Positions 1-10,218 are shown, numbered from the stretch's first letter. The stretch is 64,000 bases of DNA from Paracoccaceae bacterium (GCA_021648025.1 JAKITO010000013.1:1-64000), one strand, 5' to 3'. Notes: generated by a model not told the origin, from the letters alone. A program made the numbers and translations.

Positions 1-632
1 CGCGCAATCAGTGAAAGCGTGCGGGCAAGGTCGGGATTGGCCACGTGATCGCCGATTTTCTTTAGTGACCCATCGTTGCGGAAATACGCCGCACGCCCGG
101 TTTTGGAAAACCCGATCCGCTCGGCCACATCGGCCCGGCCCATGTCCGCGCCGTGGGTCCACCAGTGATGCACATGCGGGCGGACAAAAAACCCCTGCTC
201 TGCCTGCTGCACCGCAGGGGCACAGATATCGGACCAGTCCCAGCTGCCAAAATCCTGCACCGCTTCGTGATAGGCCATCACCGACCCCGGCGTGGTAATG
301 GCGCGATAACCCATGTCGTTGATATTGTCCTTCAACACAAAGCCAAACCCGTCACGCGCCTCGCCCTCCAACAAATGTTCCCACATGCCCGGCGTCGCCG
401 ACAACGGCGTGCGCCCGTGAAAGTCGATACAGGTATGCCCGCCCTTGGGGTCATATATCTGCATCGCCCCAAATCCGGCGATACCGCACATCTGCGGGTC
501 CACCACGCCCTGCACCAGGGCGGCGGCCATGGCTGCATCCACCGCATTGCCGCCGCGCATCAACACGCGCGCGCCTGCCTCAGAGGCTTCGGGTTGGGCG
601 GTGACGATCATGGCGTTATCGGGTAAAGGCAT
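1..632 (-). CDS. gamma-glutamyltransferase family protein, C-terminus cut by window edge
   Basis: Translating the reverse strand from the ATG at 630-632 gives 210 open codons running off the left edge. The N-terminus matches the GGT/acylase Ntn-hydrolase family: the stretch VTAQPEASEAGARVLMRGGN, then AVDAAMAAALVQGVVDP and CGIAGFG. Family members cleave gamma-glutamyl amides or acylated substrates after autoprocessing at an internal Thr; that site lies outside the window, so activity cannot be judged. The start is only 4 nt beyond the M20 deacylase stop, with AGGA upstream, so it is the third gene of a tight leftward operon. The CGIAGFG segment departs from the usual SGIGGGG, suggesting a divergent subfamily. 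Confidence 0.85.
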   Translation of the reverse strand, partial: MPLPDNAMIVTAQPEASEAGARVLMRGGNAVDAAMAAALVQGVVDPQMCGIAGFGAMQIYDPKGGHTCIDFHGRTPLSATPGMWEHLLEGEARDGFGFVLKDNINDMGYRAITTPGSVMAYHEAVQDFGSWDWSDICAPAVQQAEQGFFVRPHVHHWWTHGADMGRADVAERIGFSKTGRAAYFRNDGSLKKIGDHVANPDLARTLSLIA

Positions 633-636
633 AGTT

Positions 637-1920
637 TCAGATCCTGTTAAGGCCGCACCAGTCGGCGATGAAAAGGGCAATTGTGTGGGTGACACGCCGA
701 AGCGACGTCAGGCTGACACGTTCGTCAAACCCGTGGATATTCTGTGACACCGGCCCGTAAACCAGCGCCGGACAATCATCGTAAAGCATGAACACCCTGC
801 CATCGAGATAGGCGGTCCCGGGGCCCGAGGTCAGCCCTTCGTCAAAAACCGCGCGATGGGCCGCAATCAGGGTTTCTTCGGCCTCGGTGCCTTCGGGCAA
901 CTCATAGCCTTTGGCGAAAAATCCGTTATAAGTTACTTCTGCCGGGTTATTGCTCAGAAACGGATGATCGCGACAGGCCTCACCCACGGCGGCCTCGATC
1001 CTGACCGCAATATCCGCCGGTTCAGTCCCCGGAAACAGCGACAGACGCAGGTCCAGATCGCACCAGGCAGGCACCGATGAGGCCCAGTCGCCGCCGGCAA
1101 TCTTGCCGACATTCAGGTTGATCGGGTGTGGATGGTCGGCGAAAAACCTTGTCTCGCCTTTCTCGGCGTTCATTTCCGCCTCAAGCTGGCGCAGCCGGAT
1201 GATGATCTGATAGGCCGCTTCGATCGCATTGGCGCCCTCGCCTGCATCGGCCACATGCACCGGATGGCCGCGGACCCGCACGCGAAACCAGATCACCCCG
1301 ACGTTGGTCCGCACCAGTTCGTGGTTGCTTGGCTCGGGAATGATCGCCGCCTCGGCGCGATAACCGCGCATCAGGCAGGACAACGCACCGTTGCCAGTGC
1401 ATTCCTCTTCGGTAACCGATTGCAAATAAACGCTTGCTCCGGGTTCAAAGCCGATCCGACGCAAGGCGTCCAGCGCAAAGATGTTGGCCGAAAGCCCGGC
1501 CTTCATGTCACCGGCCCCACGCCCGTACATCCAGTCGCCATCAATCTGGGGATCATAGGGATCGCGCGCCCACATATCGCGCGGCCCGACCGGCACCACG
1601 TCAATATGACCGTTCAGGATCAATGAACGGCCAATGGTCCGGGTTGGCGTATGGGTGGCGACCACATTGATCGCATTGGTGTAATCGACGGTGACTGGCG
1701 AAAACCCGGGATGATCCTTGATGTCGTCGATATCAATTGCCCAGCGGTCCATGCCATATCCGCGCGCCGTAAGGCTGTTGAACACCATCTCTTGCGCGGT
1801 ATGTTCCTGGCCGCGTTGTGATGGGTGGCGCACAAGATCCTGAAGCCATCCGGTCTGGTCGTCAAACCCCTGATCGACGGCGGCGATGATGTCGCGGACA
1901 AGGCTGGGTTCAAGTGTCAT
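637..1920 (-). CDS. M20 family metallo-deacylase (ArgE/DapE-like)
   Basis: The 427-residue product has the di-zinc M20 layout: LNGHIDVVPVG with the first metal His/Asp, YGRGAGDMKAG with the bridging Asp, and TEEECTGNGA holding the catalytic Glu pair, followed by a dimerisation-domain insert. M20 enzymes hydrolyse N-acyl amino acids, carbamoyl or peptide amides in the cytoplasm. The start overlaps the end of the M81 gene by 11 nt with a GAGGATC ribosome site. With a GGT-family gene after it and a metallopeptidase before it, it probably removes an acyl or peptidyl group from an imported compound. The true substrate cannot be read from the sequence. Confidence 0.88.
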   Translation of the reverse strand: MTLEPSLVRDIIAAVDQGFDDQTGWLQDLVRHPSQRGQEHTAQEMVFNSLTARGYGMDRWAIDIDDIKDHPGFSPVTVDYTNAINVVATHTPTRTIGRSLILNGHIDVVPVGPRDMWARDPYDPQIDGDWMYGRGAGDMKAGLSANIFALDALRRIGFEPGASVYLQSVTEEECTGNGALSCLMRGYRAEAAIIPEPSNHELVRTNVGVIWFRVRVRGHPVHVADAGEGANAIEAAYQIIIRLRQLEAEMNAEKGETRFFADHPHPINLNVGKIAGGDWASSVPAWCDLDLRLSLFPGTEPADIAVRIEAAVGEACRDHPFLSNNPAEVTYNGFFAKGYELPEGTEAEETLIAAHRAVFDEGLTSGPGTAYLDGRVFMLYDDCPALVYGPVSQNIHGFDERVSLTSLRRVTHTIALFIADWCGLNRI

Positions 1921-3430
1921 GCTGATCCTCTAAAGCTGGGTTGAATTCGGGGCCATTCGGACCCAAGCGTACACCGGGACGCAAGTTTGTGTAAGGAATG
2001 GCCTCGATCCGGCAAGGATTGGCACCAGGGCTTTCGGCCAGGATCACCTCTTCGGCGATTGGTTCATAATCGGCCAGAAAATGAATGGCGCTTTTCACGG
2101 CAACTATTTTATAGGCTTCCGGGTCTGCCCCAATGTGGCGCAATATCGCCTGATCAGCGTTTTGCGCCCGGTTTGAGCCGACCACGATTGTCACCTCTGT
2201 GCCCTGCACAAGCAGCCGCGCACAAGGCCCAAGATGCGCCTTCAACCCACCAAACATCGGCCCGGTGCAGGTGAATATTCCGTCGGACAACTGCTCAACC
2301 CGCGCACGCACCGCAATCGCCGGTCCGCCAATTTCGGGAAACATACCGCCAATCTGCGCGTCTATCATTGCCCCAACTCCGGCGGCGTGGGCCTGTTTTG
2401 CGGTCTTGGCGTCCCAAATCATGCCAATCACCCCGCTGGCATTCCCCGCCAGCATCGCCGCCAGCAGGCCGGTCGCATCGCCGGGCGCGCCTGCACCTGG
2501 ATTGTCCTGGGGGTCAGCCAGAATAACCGGCTTTGGTCCGTTGTTCATCATCGCCCGACGCACGGCCACGTCCGCTGAAACCAGCGACGTGATGAAATCG
2601 TCCTCGGCATCCTGCAATGCCTCCAGCATCGTGTCAGCCGCTGCATCGACAGCACCCTGATCATCGCCGCAGGCGTAGACGCTGGCGCCGCAATCATGAA
2701 TATCCGCAGGCGGAAACCCAAAGGCAAAATCAACCGAGGAAACGCCGTCAACCGTCAACCCGTCCAGCATGCCATAAAGCCGCCCACCCGGTTGCCGCCG
2801 GGTCGATTGCGCGGTGATCGGAATGATGAAATCAAGCTGGCGGAATGCGGTGGCAAATGGCGCGCCCCGTTCCAACAATTGCGCCAACAATCGTGCCGCG
2901 CGTTCGCCGGTGGCCCCCATGTCGATATGAGGATAAGTCCGGTAAATGCTCAGGCAAGAGGCCGCCTGCACAAAGCCCGGCGACAGGTTGCCATGCAAAT
3001 CAAGGCTGACTGCAATGGGCAGGTCTGGCCCAACCACCGAACGCACCCGCGCCAGTATTTCGCCCTCACCGTCTTCATGGTCATCCGTCACCATCGCCCC
3101 GTGCAGATCCAGATAAACCGCGTCAATATCCTTGGCGGCAGCCAGCCGTTCGCACAGCTCTCCGGTAATTCGGTCAAACGCCTCAGACGTCACATAACCG
3201 CCCGGTTCAGCCGCGGCATATAGCAGTGGCACCAATTCAAAACCCGCATCCTCGTCTACGAATCCACCCAACGGCACGTTCAGCCCATGCACCTGTTCAA
3301 CGGCCTTGTCACCGGTCGCAAAGGACGGCCATGCACCGGGTTGCTGAAATTGTTGCCAATCCGTGGGGAAGGGCGCAAACGTATTGGTCTCATGCTGAAA
3401 CCCTGCAACGGCGACGCGCGGCTTAATCAT
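1910..3430 (-). CDS. M81 family metallopeptidase (MlrC/microcystinase-C homologue)
   Basis: The product (506 residues from the ATG at 3430) begins MIKPRVAVAGFQHETNTFAP, the MlrC N-terminal signature, and carries YLDLHGAMVTDDHEDGEGE and SLDLHGNLS, where family members bind zinc. The open frame extends upstream to 3538, but those 36 residues do not resemble the family and the MIKPRV start gives the normal length. MlrC completes hydrolysis of linearised microcystin in sphingomonads; most homologues occur beside peptide ABC importers and have unknown substrates. It is first in the leftward operon with M20 and GGT genes and diverges from such an importer. Confidence 0.85.
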   Translation of the reverse strand: MIKPRVAVAGFQHETNTFAPFPTDWQQFQQPGAWPSFATGDKAVEQVHGLNVPLGGFVDEDAGFELVPLLYAAAEPGGYVTSEAFDRITGELCERLAAAKDIDAVYLDLHGAMVTDDHEDGEGEILARVRSVVGPDLPIAVSLDLHGNLSPGFVQAASCLSIYRTYPHIDMGATGERAARLLAQLLERGAPFATAFRQLDFIIPITAQSTRRQPGGRLYGMLDGLTVDGVSSVDFAFGFPPADIHDCGASVYACGDDQGAVDAAADTMLEALQDAEDDFITSLVSADVAVRRAMMNNGPKPVILADPQDNPGAGAPGDATGLLAAMLAGNASGVIGMIWDAKTAKQAHAAGVGAMIDAQIGGMFPEIGGPAIAVRARVEQLSDGIFTCTGPMFGGLKAHLGPCARLLVQGTEVTIVVGSNRAQNADQAILRHIGADPEAYKIVAVKSAIHFLADYEPIAEEVILAESPGANPCRIEAIPYTNLRPGVRLGPNGPEFNPALEDQHDT

Positions 3431-3564
3431 TTGCTTGCTAACGAGTTGCTTAACAACGGTATTATTTTTATTGCGGTCATAATCCCCACCTTGTTGAGTT
3501 GTATTTGCCAGGGTGATCACGCATGCGCACACCATCAAGCATCGACAATTACACCGAATTTACG

Positions 3565-3594
3565 TTGACTCAAGCAAGTTCATTGGGGTTAACT
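3565..3594 (+). promoter_or_regulatory. candidate sigma-70-type promoter for the ABC importer operon
   Basis: TTGACT at 3565-3570 and TTAACT at 3589-3594 are separated by 18 nt, 69 nt before the binding-protein start codon, in the gap between divergent operons. The -35 is good and the -10 imperfect; assignment is by eye. Confidence 0.4.
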
Positions 3595-3662
3595 TTGCCC
3601 AACGGCGCGCCCGAGCCAACGAGACGCCCGAAGCAATTTTCAACAATAGGGAGAAATCAGCT

Positions 3663-5252
3663 ATGTTAAAATGGACCAGACGAAATATGCTGGCGGCAAT
3701 TGCCTTGGCGATTCCGCTAGGTTTTGGTGGAATGGCGGCAACTGACGCCACCGCCGAATCCGTGCTGCGGGTCATTCCGCATGCCGACCTCAAGAACCTC
3801 GATCCGATCTGGACGACAGCCTATATCAGCCGCAACCACGGCTATCTGATTTATGACACGCTGTTTGCCATGGACGAGAACCTGGCACCTCAGCCGCAGA
3901 TGGTCGAAAGCTGGACCACCTCTGATGACGGGCTGGTCTGGACCTTCAAACTGCGCGAGGGGCTGAACTGGCATGATGGCACGCCGGTGACGGCCGCCGA
4001 TTGTGTCGCCTCGCTGGAACGTTGGGGCAAGCGCGATGGCATGGGCCAGCAATTGTTTGCGGTGATGGACAGCCTGACGGCGACAGATGACGATACCATC
4101 GTCATGAAGCTGAACGCACCTTATGGTCTTGTGCTTGAATCAATTGGCAAAATTTCGTCCAACGTGCCATTCATGATGCCCGCGCGGGTTGCCGCGACAG
4201 ATGCCTTTGAACAGATCGACGATTATACCGGCTCTGGCCCGTTTGTGTTCCAAAAGGATCTGTGGGTGCCGGGATCAAAGGTGGTTTATACCAAGAACGA
4301 GGCCTATGTGCCCCGCTCTGAGCCAGTTTCGGCAGCGTCCGGTGGCAAGATTGCCAAGGTGGACAAGGTGATCTGGACCTATTTCCCGGATCAGACCACA
4401 GCCGTGAATGCGCTGATGGCCGGCGAGATCGACTATTTCGAATCGCCCTCGAACGACCTGGCACCGATCATGGAGGCCAACCCCGACATCGTGGTCGAGG
4501 TCAACGACCCTCTGGGCAATATCGGTTTTGCCCGGTTCAACCACCTGTTGCCGCCGTTTGACAATGTCGAAGTCCGGCGCGCCGCGATCATGGCGATGAA
4601 GCAAGAGGACTACATGGCTGGCGCCGTGGGTGATCCGAAATTCTGGAGCACCTGCTATTCGGTCTACCCGTGCGGTACACCTCTGGCCAACGAAGTCGGA
4701 TCAGATGTGATCAAGACCGGCGATATCGAAATTGCCAAGGCTGCCCTTGCGGCGTCGGGCTATGACGGAACACCGGTGGTGATCATGCAGCCTACGGATG
4801 TGCCTATCCTGTCGGCCTTCTCGCTTATCTCGGCGGAAAAGCTGCGGGCAATTGGCATGGAAGTGGACGTGCAGGCGATGGACTGGTCCACCCTGACATC
4901 GCGTCGGGCCTTGCGTGATCCGGTGGCCGACGGCGGCTGGAACATCTTTCACACATGGTGGATTGGTGCGGACCTGATCGACCCGATGGCCATCGGCTTT
5001 TCCGGTAACCCGGACAAGGGCTGGTTCGGCTGGGCCGAAGATGCAGCCCTGGAAGAGGCCCGTTCGGCCTTTGCCATGGCGACCACGCTGGAAGAAAAGC
5101 AGGCCTTTGGCCGCACGGTTCAGGAACGTCTGTGGGCGATTGGTGCCTCCGGTCAACTGGGTCAGTTCTTTACCCCGGTTGCCTATCGCAAGAACGTCAC
5201 CGGCCTGATCAAGTCGCCGGTTCAGTTCTTCTGGAACCTGTCGGTCGACTAA
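3663..5252 (+). CDS. ABC transporter periplasmic substrate-binding protein (SBP family 5)
   Basis: This 529-residue protein is the periplasmic receptor of a peptide/nickel-type importer. It opens MLKWTRRNMLAAIALAIPLG, a signal peptide with a twin-arginine-like TRRNML, followed by the usual SBP_bac_5 order: DAMGxL-like region, MVESWTTSDDGLVWTFKLREGLNWHDGTPV split across residues about 75-105, and a C-terminal lobe with EKQAFGRTVQERLW. The start at 3663 follows GGGAG and is preferred to an in-frame upstream start without a signal peptide. It heads an operon with two permeases and a fused ATPase. SBP5 proteins bind di/oligopeptides, opines, glutathione, nickel chelates or sugars; neighbours favour a peptide- or amide-like ligand. 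Confidence 0.92.
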   Translation: MLKWTRRNMLAAIALAIPLGFGGMAATDATAESVLRVIPHADLKNLDPIWTTAYISRNHGYLIYDTLFAMDENLAPQPQMVESWTTSDDGLVWTFKLREGLNWHDGTPVTAADCVASLERWGKRDGMGQQLFAVMDSLTATDDDTIVMKLNAPYGLVLESIGKISSNVPFMMPARVAATDAFEQIDDYTGSGPFVFQKDLWVPGSKVVYTKNEAYVPRSEPVSAASGGKIAKVDKVIWTYFPDQTTAVNALMAGEIDYFESPSNDLAPIMEANPDIVVEVNDPLGNIGFARFNHLLPPFDNVEVRRAAIMAMKQEDYMAGAVGDPKFWSTCYSVYPCGTPLANEVGSDVIKTGDIEIAKAALAASGYDGTPVVIMQPTDVPILSAFSLISAEKLRAIGMEVDVQAMDWSTLTSRRALRDPVADGGWNIFHTWWIGADLIDPMAIGFSGNPDKGWFGWAEDAALEEARSAFAMATTLEEKQAFGRTVQERLWAIGASGQLGQFFTPVAYRKNVTGLIKSPVQFFWNLSVD

Positions 5253-5270
5253 CCAGACGACGCTAAAAAC

Positions 5271-5298
5271 ACTGGTCGCGCCTTGCTGCGCGGCCAGT
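5271..5298 (+). promoter_or_regulatory. intercistronic hairpin after the binding-protein gene
   Basis: ACTGGTCGCGC (5271-5281) and GCGCGGCCAGT (5288-5298) form an 11-bp stem, one T-G wobble, with a 6-nt loop between the binding protein and first permease. There is no T run, so it is unlikely to terminate fully. Such hairpins commonly protect upstream mRNA and let binding protein be made in excess of membrane parts. Confidence 0.55.
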
Positions 5299-5319
5299 CC
5301 CCTCATTCTGGGTGAATCC

Positions 5320-6264
5320 ATGTTCTTCTACATTATCAAACGCATCCTTGCGACCATCCCGGTGATGGTCATCGTCGCCCTGTTTGTGTTTCTCATGTTG
5401 CGCCTGTCACCCGGGGATCCGGCGGCGGTGATTGCCGGCGATTATGCCACGACGGAAGATGTCGAACGTATCCGCGAACAGCTTGGCCTGAACGAACCCA
5501 TTCCGGTGCAGATGTACAAATGGATCGCGCAACTGGCCAGAGGCGATCTTGGCACCGCGATATTCTCGAAACTGCCGGTGACCACGCTGATCGGTCAGCG
5601 GCTGGAACCGACGCTGTTGCTGGCCCTTTGCACAATCATTTTCACGGTGTTGGTGGCCGTGCCCCTTGGCACCATTGCCGCCTATAAGGCGGGCAGTTGG
5701 ATAGACAGGTTTGTCATGCTGTTCTCGGTGGCCGGGTTCTCGGTGCCGATCTTTGTGCTGGGCTATATGCTGATTTACGTGCTGTCGATGCAACTGAAAA
5801 TCCTACCCGTGCAAGGTTATAAAAGTCCGTTTGAATACGGGTTATGGGAATTCCTTCGACACATGATCCTGCCGGTGATCACCCTTAGTGTGATCTATAT
5901 CGCCCTGATCGCCCGCATGACCCGCGCCACAGTGCAGGAGGTGCTGCAAGAGGATTACGTGCGCACCGCCCGTGCCAAAGGCCAAAGCGAATTCAAGGTG
6001 CTGATGTTTCACGCCCTGCGCAACGCCGCCGTACCAATTGTCACCGTCATCGGCCTGGGCATCGCCCTGATGATCGGCGGCGTGGTGGTAACGGAAAGTG
6101 TGTACAACATCCCCGGTCTGGGGCGTCTGGTTCTTGATGCGGTGCTGGCGCGTGACTATCCGGTGATTCAGGGGCTGATCCTGTTCTTCAGCTTTATCTA
6201 TATCCTGATCAACCTGTTGATCGACCTCAGTTATACCCTGCTTGATCCAAGGATACGCTACTGA
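5320..6264 (+). CDS. ABC transporter permease (DppB/OppB-like)
   Basis: The 314-residue inner-membrane protein begins MFFYIIKRILATIPVMVIVA, the usual first helix of DppB-type permeases, and has about six membrane segments. The cytoplasmic EAA loop is visible as RTARAKGQSEFKVLMFHALR near residues 220-240, where the ATPase docks. GRLVLDAVLARDYPVIQG near the C-terminus is also family-typical. Its stop overlaps the next permease start by one base (TGATG), so both are translationally coupled and should form the heterodimeric channel. Confidence 0.93.
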   Translation: MFFYIIKRILATIPVMVIVALFVFLMLRLSPGDPAAVIAGDYATTEDVERIREQLGLNEPIPVQMYKWIAQLARGDLGTAIFSKLPVTTLIGQRLEPTLLLALCTIIFTVLVAVPLGTIAAYKAGSWIDRFVMLFSVAGFSVPIFVLGYMLIYVLSMQLKILPVQGYKSPFEYGLWEFLRHMILPVITLSVIYIALIARMTRATVQEVLQEDYVRTARAKGQSEFKVLMFHALRNAAVPIVTVIGLGIALMIGGVVVTESVYNIPGLGRLVLDAVLARDYPVIQGLILFFSFIYILINLLIDLSYTLLDPRIRY

Positions 6265-7151
6265 TGGCCAATGTTGATCAGGACGACCTGATGGCTGACG
6301 CCATCCTGTCGCGAAAGGAAAACCCCGGCGTTGTGTCGCTGATGCTGAACAACCGGGCGATATTCTGGGGCAGCTCGTTGCTTTTCGTGTTTGTGATGGT
6401 GGCGATCCTTGCGCCGTTGTTCACGGCTGATCCGGTGTCCATTAACCCGATAAACCGGCTGAAACCACCTTCGGCTGCGACCCTTTTCGGCACGGACTTC
6501 CTGGGCCGCGACATCTTTGCCCGAACACTTTACGGCGCGCGTATCTCATTGGTGGTTGGCATTGCCGTGGCGATAATTGCCATCAGCATCGGTCTGGTTC
6601 TCGGGTTGGTGGCAGGTTACGTGCGGGTGCTGGACGCGGTGATCATGCGTACCATGGACGGGTTGATGTCGATCCCGGCGATCCTGCTGGCCATTGCTCT
6701 GATCTCGCTTTCCGGGGCCACGCTTGGCACAGTGATTGTTGCCATTGTCATCCCCGAAGTCCCCCGCGTCGTGCGCCTTGTGCGCGCCGTGGTCCTGACG
6801 GTGCGCGAAGAACCTTACGTCGAGGCGGCGATTGCTGCTGGCACCAAACTGCCGCTGATCCTAAGCCGCCACATCCTGCCCAACACCATCGCCCCGCTTA
6901 TCGTACAGGCGACGTATGTCTGCGCCTCGGCAATGTTGACCGAAAGCATTCTGGGCTTCCTTGGCGCGGGTATCCCACCGGAAATTCCAAGCTGGGGCAA
7001 CATAATGTCCGAAGGCCGGACCTACTTTCAAATCTCCCCCTGGATCATCTTTTTCCCGGGCATTGCACTGGCCCTGACCGTGCTGGCGGTCAATATCGTC
7101 GGCGACGGCTTGCGTGACACCCTTGATCCACGAATTGCGAGAAAAATGTGA
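6264..7151 (+). CDS. ABC transporter permease (DppC/OppC-like)
   Basis: The 295-residue partner permease has a cytoplasmic N-terminus, a first helix near residues 30-52, then the hallmark FGTDFLGRDIFARTLYGARI and an EAA loop around AAIAAGTKLPLILSRHILPN. These features define the OppBC N-terminal and binding-protein-dependent transport domains. It overlaps the ATPase gene by four bases (GTGA), in one transcription unit with the binding protein and DppB-like permease. Confidence 0.93.
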   Translation: MANVDQDDLMADAILSRKENPGVVSLMLNNRAIFWGSSLLFVFVMVAILAPLFTADPVSINPINRLKPPSAATLFGTDFLGRDIFARTLYGARISLVVGIAVAIIAISIGLVLGLVAGYVRVLDAVIMRTMDGLMSIPAILLAIALISLSGATLGTVIVAIVIPEVPRVVRLVRAVVLTVREEPYVEAAIAAGTKLPLILSRHILPNTIAPLIVQATYVCASAMLTESILGFLGAGIPPEIPSWGNIMSEGRTYFQISPWIIFFPGIALALTVLAVNIVGDGLRDTLDPRIARKM

Positions 7152-8767
7152 GCGATACAGTTCTTGAAATCAAAGGCCTGACGGTCCGCCTGCCCGAAGG
7201 TGCTGACCGTGAATTTGCCATCGAAGACGTCAGCCTGACAGTTGGCAAAGGCGAAATCGTCTGTATCGTCGGCGAATCCGGGTCCGGCAAATCGGTGACG
7301 GCATTCACCGTGATGGGCCTGATCCCCAAGAAAGACCTGGTGCCGGTCGCCGGTCAGATTCTGTTGCAGGGCGATGACCTGTTGAAAAAGTCCGACCGCC
7401 AGATGCGCAAATTGCGCGGCGAAAAGATGGCCATGGTGTTTCAGGAACCGATGACGGCCCTGAACCCGGTGGTCAAGGTCGGCGACCAGATTGGCGAACT
7501 TCTGGAAATCCACACCAACATGTCCCGTGCCGCCCGTAAGACACGGGTGATCGAGGTCATGAAGGACGTCAGCCTGCCGGACCCGGAAAAGATGTACAAT
7601 TCCTTTCCGCATCAATTGTCCGGCGGTCAGCGTCAGCGGATCATGATCGCCATGGCGCTGGCTTTGGAACCCGGCCTGCTGATCGCGGACGAACCGACCA
7701 CGGCGCTGGATGTAACGACCCAGGCCGAAGTTCTGGAGCTGATCAAAGACATCCAAAGACGCCACGGCATGGGGGTGATGTTCATCACCCATGATTTTGG
7801 CGTGGTCGCCGACATTGCCACCCGCGTCATAGTCATGCAGCACGGCAAGGTGGTCGAACAGGGCACGCGCGACCAGATTCTGACTGACCCGCAACACCCC
7901 TATACCAAGATGCTGATCGGGTCCGTCCCCAGCCTGACACCACCTGATCGCCCCGAACCAAAGGCCGCCGAGGTGGCGCTTGAGGCGCATAAGCTCAACA
8001 AGGTTTACGGCACCAGCGGGTTCTTTTCCAAAGGTCGCGTGGTGCATGCGGCGCAGGACGTTGAACTGGTGGTACACCGGGGCGAAACCCTTGGAGTGGT
8101 GGGCGAAAGCGGGTCGGGTAAATCCACGGTGGCGCGCTGTATCGTACGGCTGATTGATCCGACCGGCGGCGACATCACCATCAACGGCGCCAATATCGCC
8201 ACCATGACCGAACGCGAAATGCGCCCCTATCGGCAACAGATTCAGATCGTGTTTCAAGACCCCTATCGTTCGCTCAATCCGCGCCGGACCGTGGGCCAGT
8301 CGATTGTCGAAGGACCGATGAACTTTGGCCTTGGTGCCGCCGAGGCGCAGGTCCGCGCCGAAGACCTGATGCGCATCGTCGGCCTCGCGCCAGAAGCTCT
8401 CGACCGGTTCCCGCATCAGTTTTCGGGCGGGCAACGCCAACGTGTCTGCATTGCCCGCGCCCTGGCGATGGAACCCAAGGTGCTGATCGCGGATGAAGCC
8501 GTTTCAGCGCTGGATGTATCGGTTCAGGCCCAGGTTTTACGGCTGCTGCACGATGTGCGCGAACGGTATGATCTGGCGATGCTGTTCATCACTCACGACC
8601 TGCGGGTGGCCGCACAGATATGTGATCGGATCATGGTCATGCAGCACGGTGTTGTGGTTGAACAGGGTCGCACTGCGGATGTTTATGCCAACCCGAACCA
8701 CCCTTATACCAAAAGCCTTCTGGCCGCAGCACCCGGGCGTGACATGGATTTTGCGCGCCTCGCCTAA
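7148..8767 (+). CDS. fused double ABC ATPase of a peptide-type importer (DppD-DppF)
   Basis: The 539-residue protein carries two nucleotide-binding domains in one chain: Walker [10 protein letters not shown] with signature [15 protein letters not shown] in the first half, and GESGSGKST with [15 protein letters not shown] in the second. Each ends with the oligopeptide-transporter extension ([20 protein letters not shown]). It energises the permease pair. The start is GTG at 7148, overlapping the preceding TGA. Fusion of the usually separate DppD and DppF is common in alphaproteobacteria. It converges on the amidase gene with only 9 bases between stops. Confidence 0.93.
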   Translation: MSDTVLEIKGLTVRLPEGADREFAIEDVSLTVGKGEIVCIVGESGSGKSVTAFTVMGLIPKKDLVPVAGQILLQGDDLLKKSDRQMRKLRGEKMAMVFQEPMTALNPVVKVGDQIGELLEIHTNMSRAARKTRVIEVMKDVSLPDPEKMYNSFPHQLSGGQRQRIMIAMALALEPGLLIADEPTTALDVTTQAEVLELIKDIQRRHGMGVMFITHDFGVVADIATRVIVMQHGKVVEQGTRDQILTDPQHPYTKMLIGSVPSLTPPDRPEPKAAEVALEAHKLNKVYGTSGFFSKGRVVHAAQDVELVVHRGETLGVVGESGSGKSTVARCIVRLIDPTGGDITINGANIATMTEREMRPYRQQIQIVFQDPYRSLNPRRTVGQSIVEGPMNFGLGAAEAQVRAEDLMRIVGLAPEALDRFPHQFSGGQRQRVCIARALAMEPKVLIADEAVSALDVSVQAQVLRLLHDVRERYDLAMLFITHDLRVAAQICDRIMVMQHGVVVEQGRTADVYANPNHPYTKSLLAAAPGRDMDFARLA

Positions 8768-8776
8768 GGTTTGGGA

Positions 8777-10171
8777 TTACCCGGGATCAGAAACGGTCAC
8801 ACCTGCCCCGGCACGTTCAATATCAGCGCCCGCGGCAAGCAGAATATCCTCGCGGTATCGCCCGCTGATCAGTTGCACGCCAACAGGAATTGTGCCGACC
8901 TGCCCGGTGGCCACGCTCAGCGCAGGCAGGCCAAGCGTCGGCAGGGCGCGTTGGGTCAGCTGTGCTTCGAATATGTCCGCAAAGGCGGTTTCAGATTGCA
9001 CATCCGATTGTTGGGCAAAGGGCAACATGCCAGAGACCGGGCATAGCAGCACCGGAAATTTAACCAGGAATTCCTGCCATTCCCGTATCAGCCCGGCGCG
9101 TTCCTGCAAGATGCCCATCAGATCGTCCAGCGTAACCGGGCCTGCATCCAGCGCCATTTGCTCATAGACAAACATGGCATCCTTATTGCCCTCTTTCGCA
9201 ACCATCCCAGGCGCGCCATAGGTCATCTCAAGCATCCAAAGCTTGGCATTGATCGCTGCTGCCGCCCGCATCGGCGGACAGGCCACCTGTTCCACCTGCC
9301 AGCCCGCATCCGTCAGGGTTTGCGAGGCCTGCCGCAAGGCCGCCCGCACGTCCTCAACCACCGGCATCCCCTCCGGGGCTTCGCAATAACCCACCCGTTT
9401 GGGAAATTCGCCCTGATCCAGCGGGGCAGGGGTATACCACGGGTCCCTCGGGTCGGGGCCTGACATGGCATGCAGCCCCAGGCGGATATCGGCGATGGAT
9501 CGTGTGATTGGCCCGGAAACGGCCATGATTTGCCCGCCGATAAAGCGGTCTGGCGCCGACGCATTATAGACCGGGACGCGCCCGACACTGGGGCGCAACC
9601 CGTGCAACCCGCAGGCATAGGCCGGATAGCGGACCGACCCGGCGATATCGGTGCCGTGGCCAATGGCACATATTCCGCTGGCAACCGCGGCTGCGGCCCC
9701 GCCTGAAGAGCCGCCCGGGGTGATCAAGGCGTTGCGCGGGTTCAAGGTACGGCCATGCAGGTCATTATCGGTAAACCAACGCAGCGAAAATGCCGGCGTA
9801 TTGGTGCGCCCAACGATGATGCCGCCGGATTTGCGGATATTTGCAACAACCGGGCTGTCGACATGCGCGATATTATCCTTGAGGAGGGTCAGCCCGTTGG
9901 TTGTGGCCTGACCTTTCTGGTCGATATTCACCTTGGTGGTAACCGGCACGCCGCATAACACGCCGGGGTCTTCCCCCTTGGCGATCCTGGCATCAACCGC
10001 GCGGGCCGCGTCCATCGCCTGATCCGGGAATTCCTGCACTACGGCGTTGATCGCGGGATTGATATCGCTCAGACGTTGCAGATGCGCCTCCGTCACCTCG
10101 ACCGCCGAAAGCCGTTTGGCGCGAACTGCGTCGGCAATCTCAAAACCTGACATTTTCCAGAGGTCTGACAC
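8777..10171 (-). CDS. amidase (amidase-signature family)
   Basis: The 464-residue enzyme belongs to the amidase-signature serine hydrolases. The Ser-cisSer-Lys triad is readable as Lys80 in GVPVTTKVN, Ser155 in TPGGSSGGAAAAVASG and Ser179 in GTDIAGSVRYPA. Family members hydrolyse a wide range of carboxamides. The GTG start at 10171 follows AAGGAG with 8-nt spacing; an internal Met7 is less likely. It is last in a leftward group with a cyclase and a CMD-fold protein, and probably acts on the compound brought in by the neighbouring importer. Specificity is unknown. Confidence 0.9.
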   Translation of the reverse strand: MSDLWKMSGFEIADAVRAKRLSAVEVTEAHLQRLSDINPAINAVVQEFPDQAMDAARAVDARIAKGEDPGVLCGVPVTTKVNIDQKGQATTNGLTLLKDNIAHVDSPVVANIRKSGGIIVGRTNTPAFSLRWFTDNDLHGRTLNPRNALITPGGSSGGAAAAVASGICAIGHGTDIAGSVRYPAYACGLHGLRPSVGRVPVYNASAPDRFIGGQIMAVSGPITRSIADIRLGLHAMSGPDPRDPWYTPAPLDQGEFPKRVGYCEAPEGMPVVEDVRAALRQASQTLTDAGWQVEQVACPPMRAAAAINAKLWMLEMTYGAPGMVAKEGNKDAMFVYEQMALDAGPVTLDDLMGILQERAGLIREWQEFLVKFPVLLCPVSGMLPFAQQSDVQSETAFADIFEAQLTQRALPTLGLPALSVATGQVGTIPVGVQLISGRYREDILLAAGADIERAGAGVTVSDPG

Positions 10172-10218
10172 TCAACAATCTCCTTGACGGTTAAATACCG
10201 GCCCTTCACCTCCCAGGT

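Noticed and set aside
7028-8440. A 470-codon reverse frame opposite the fused ABC ATPase
   Set aside because: Antisense of a clear double ATPase; rich in His, Gln and Arg as expected from a complementary frame.
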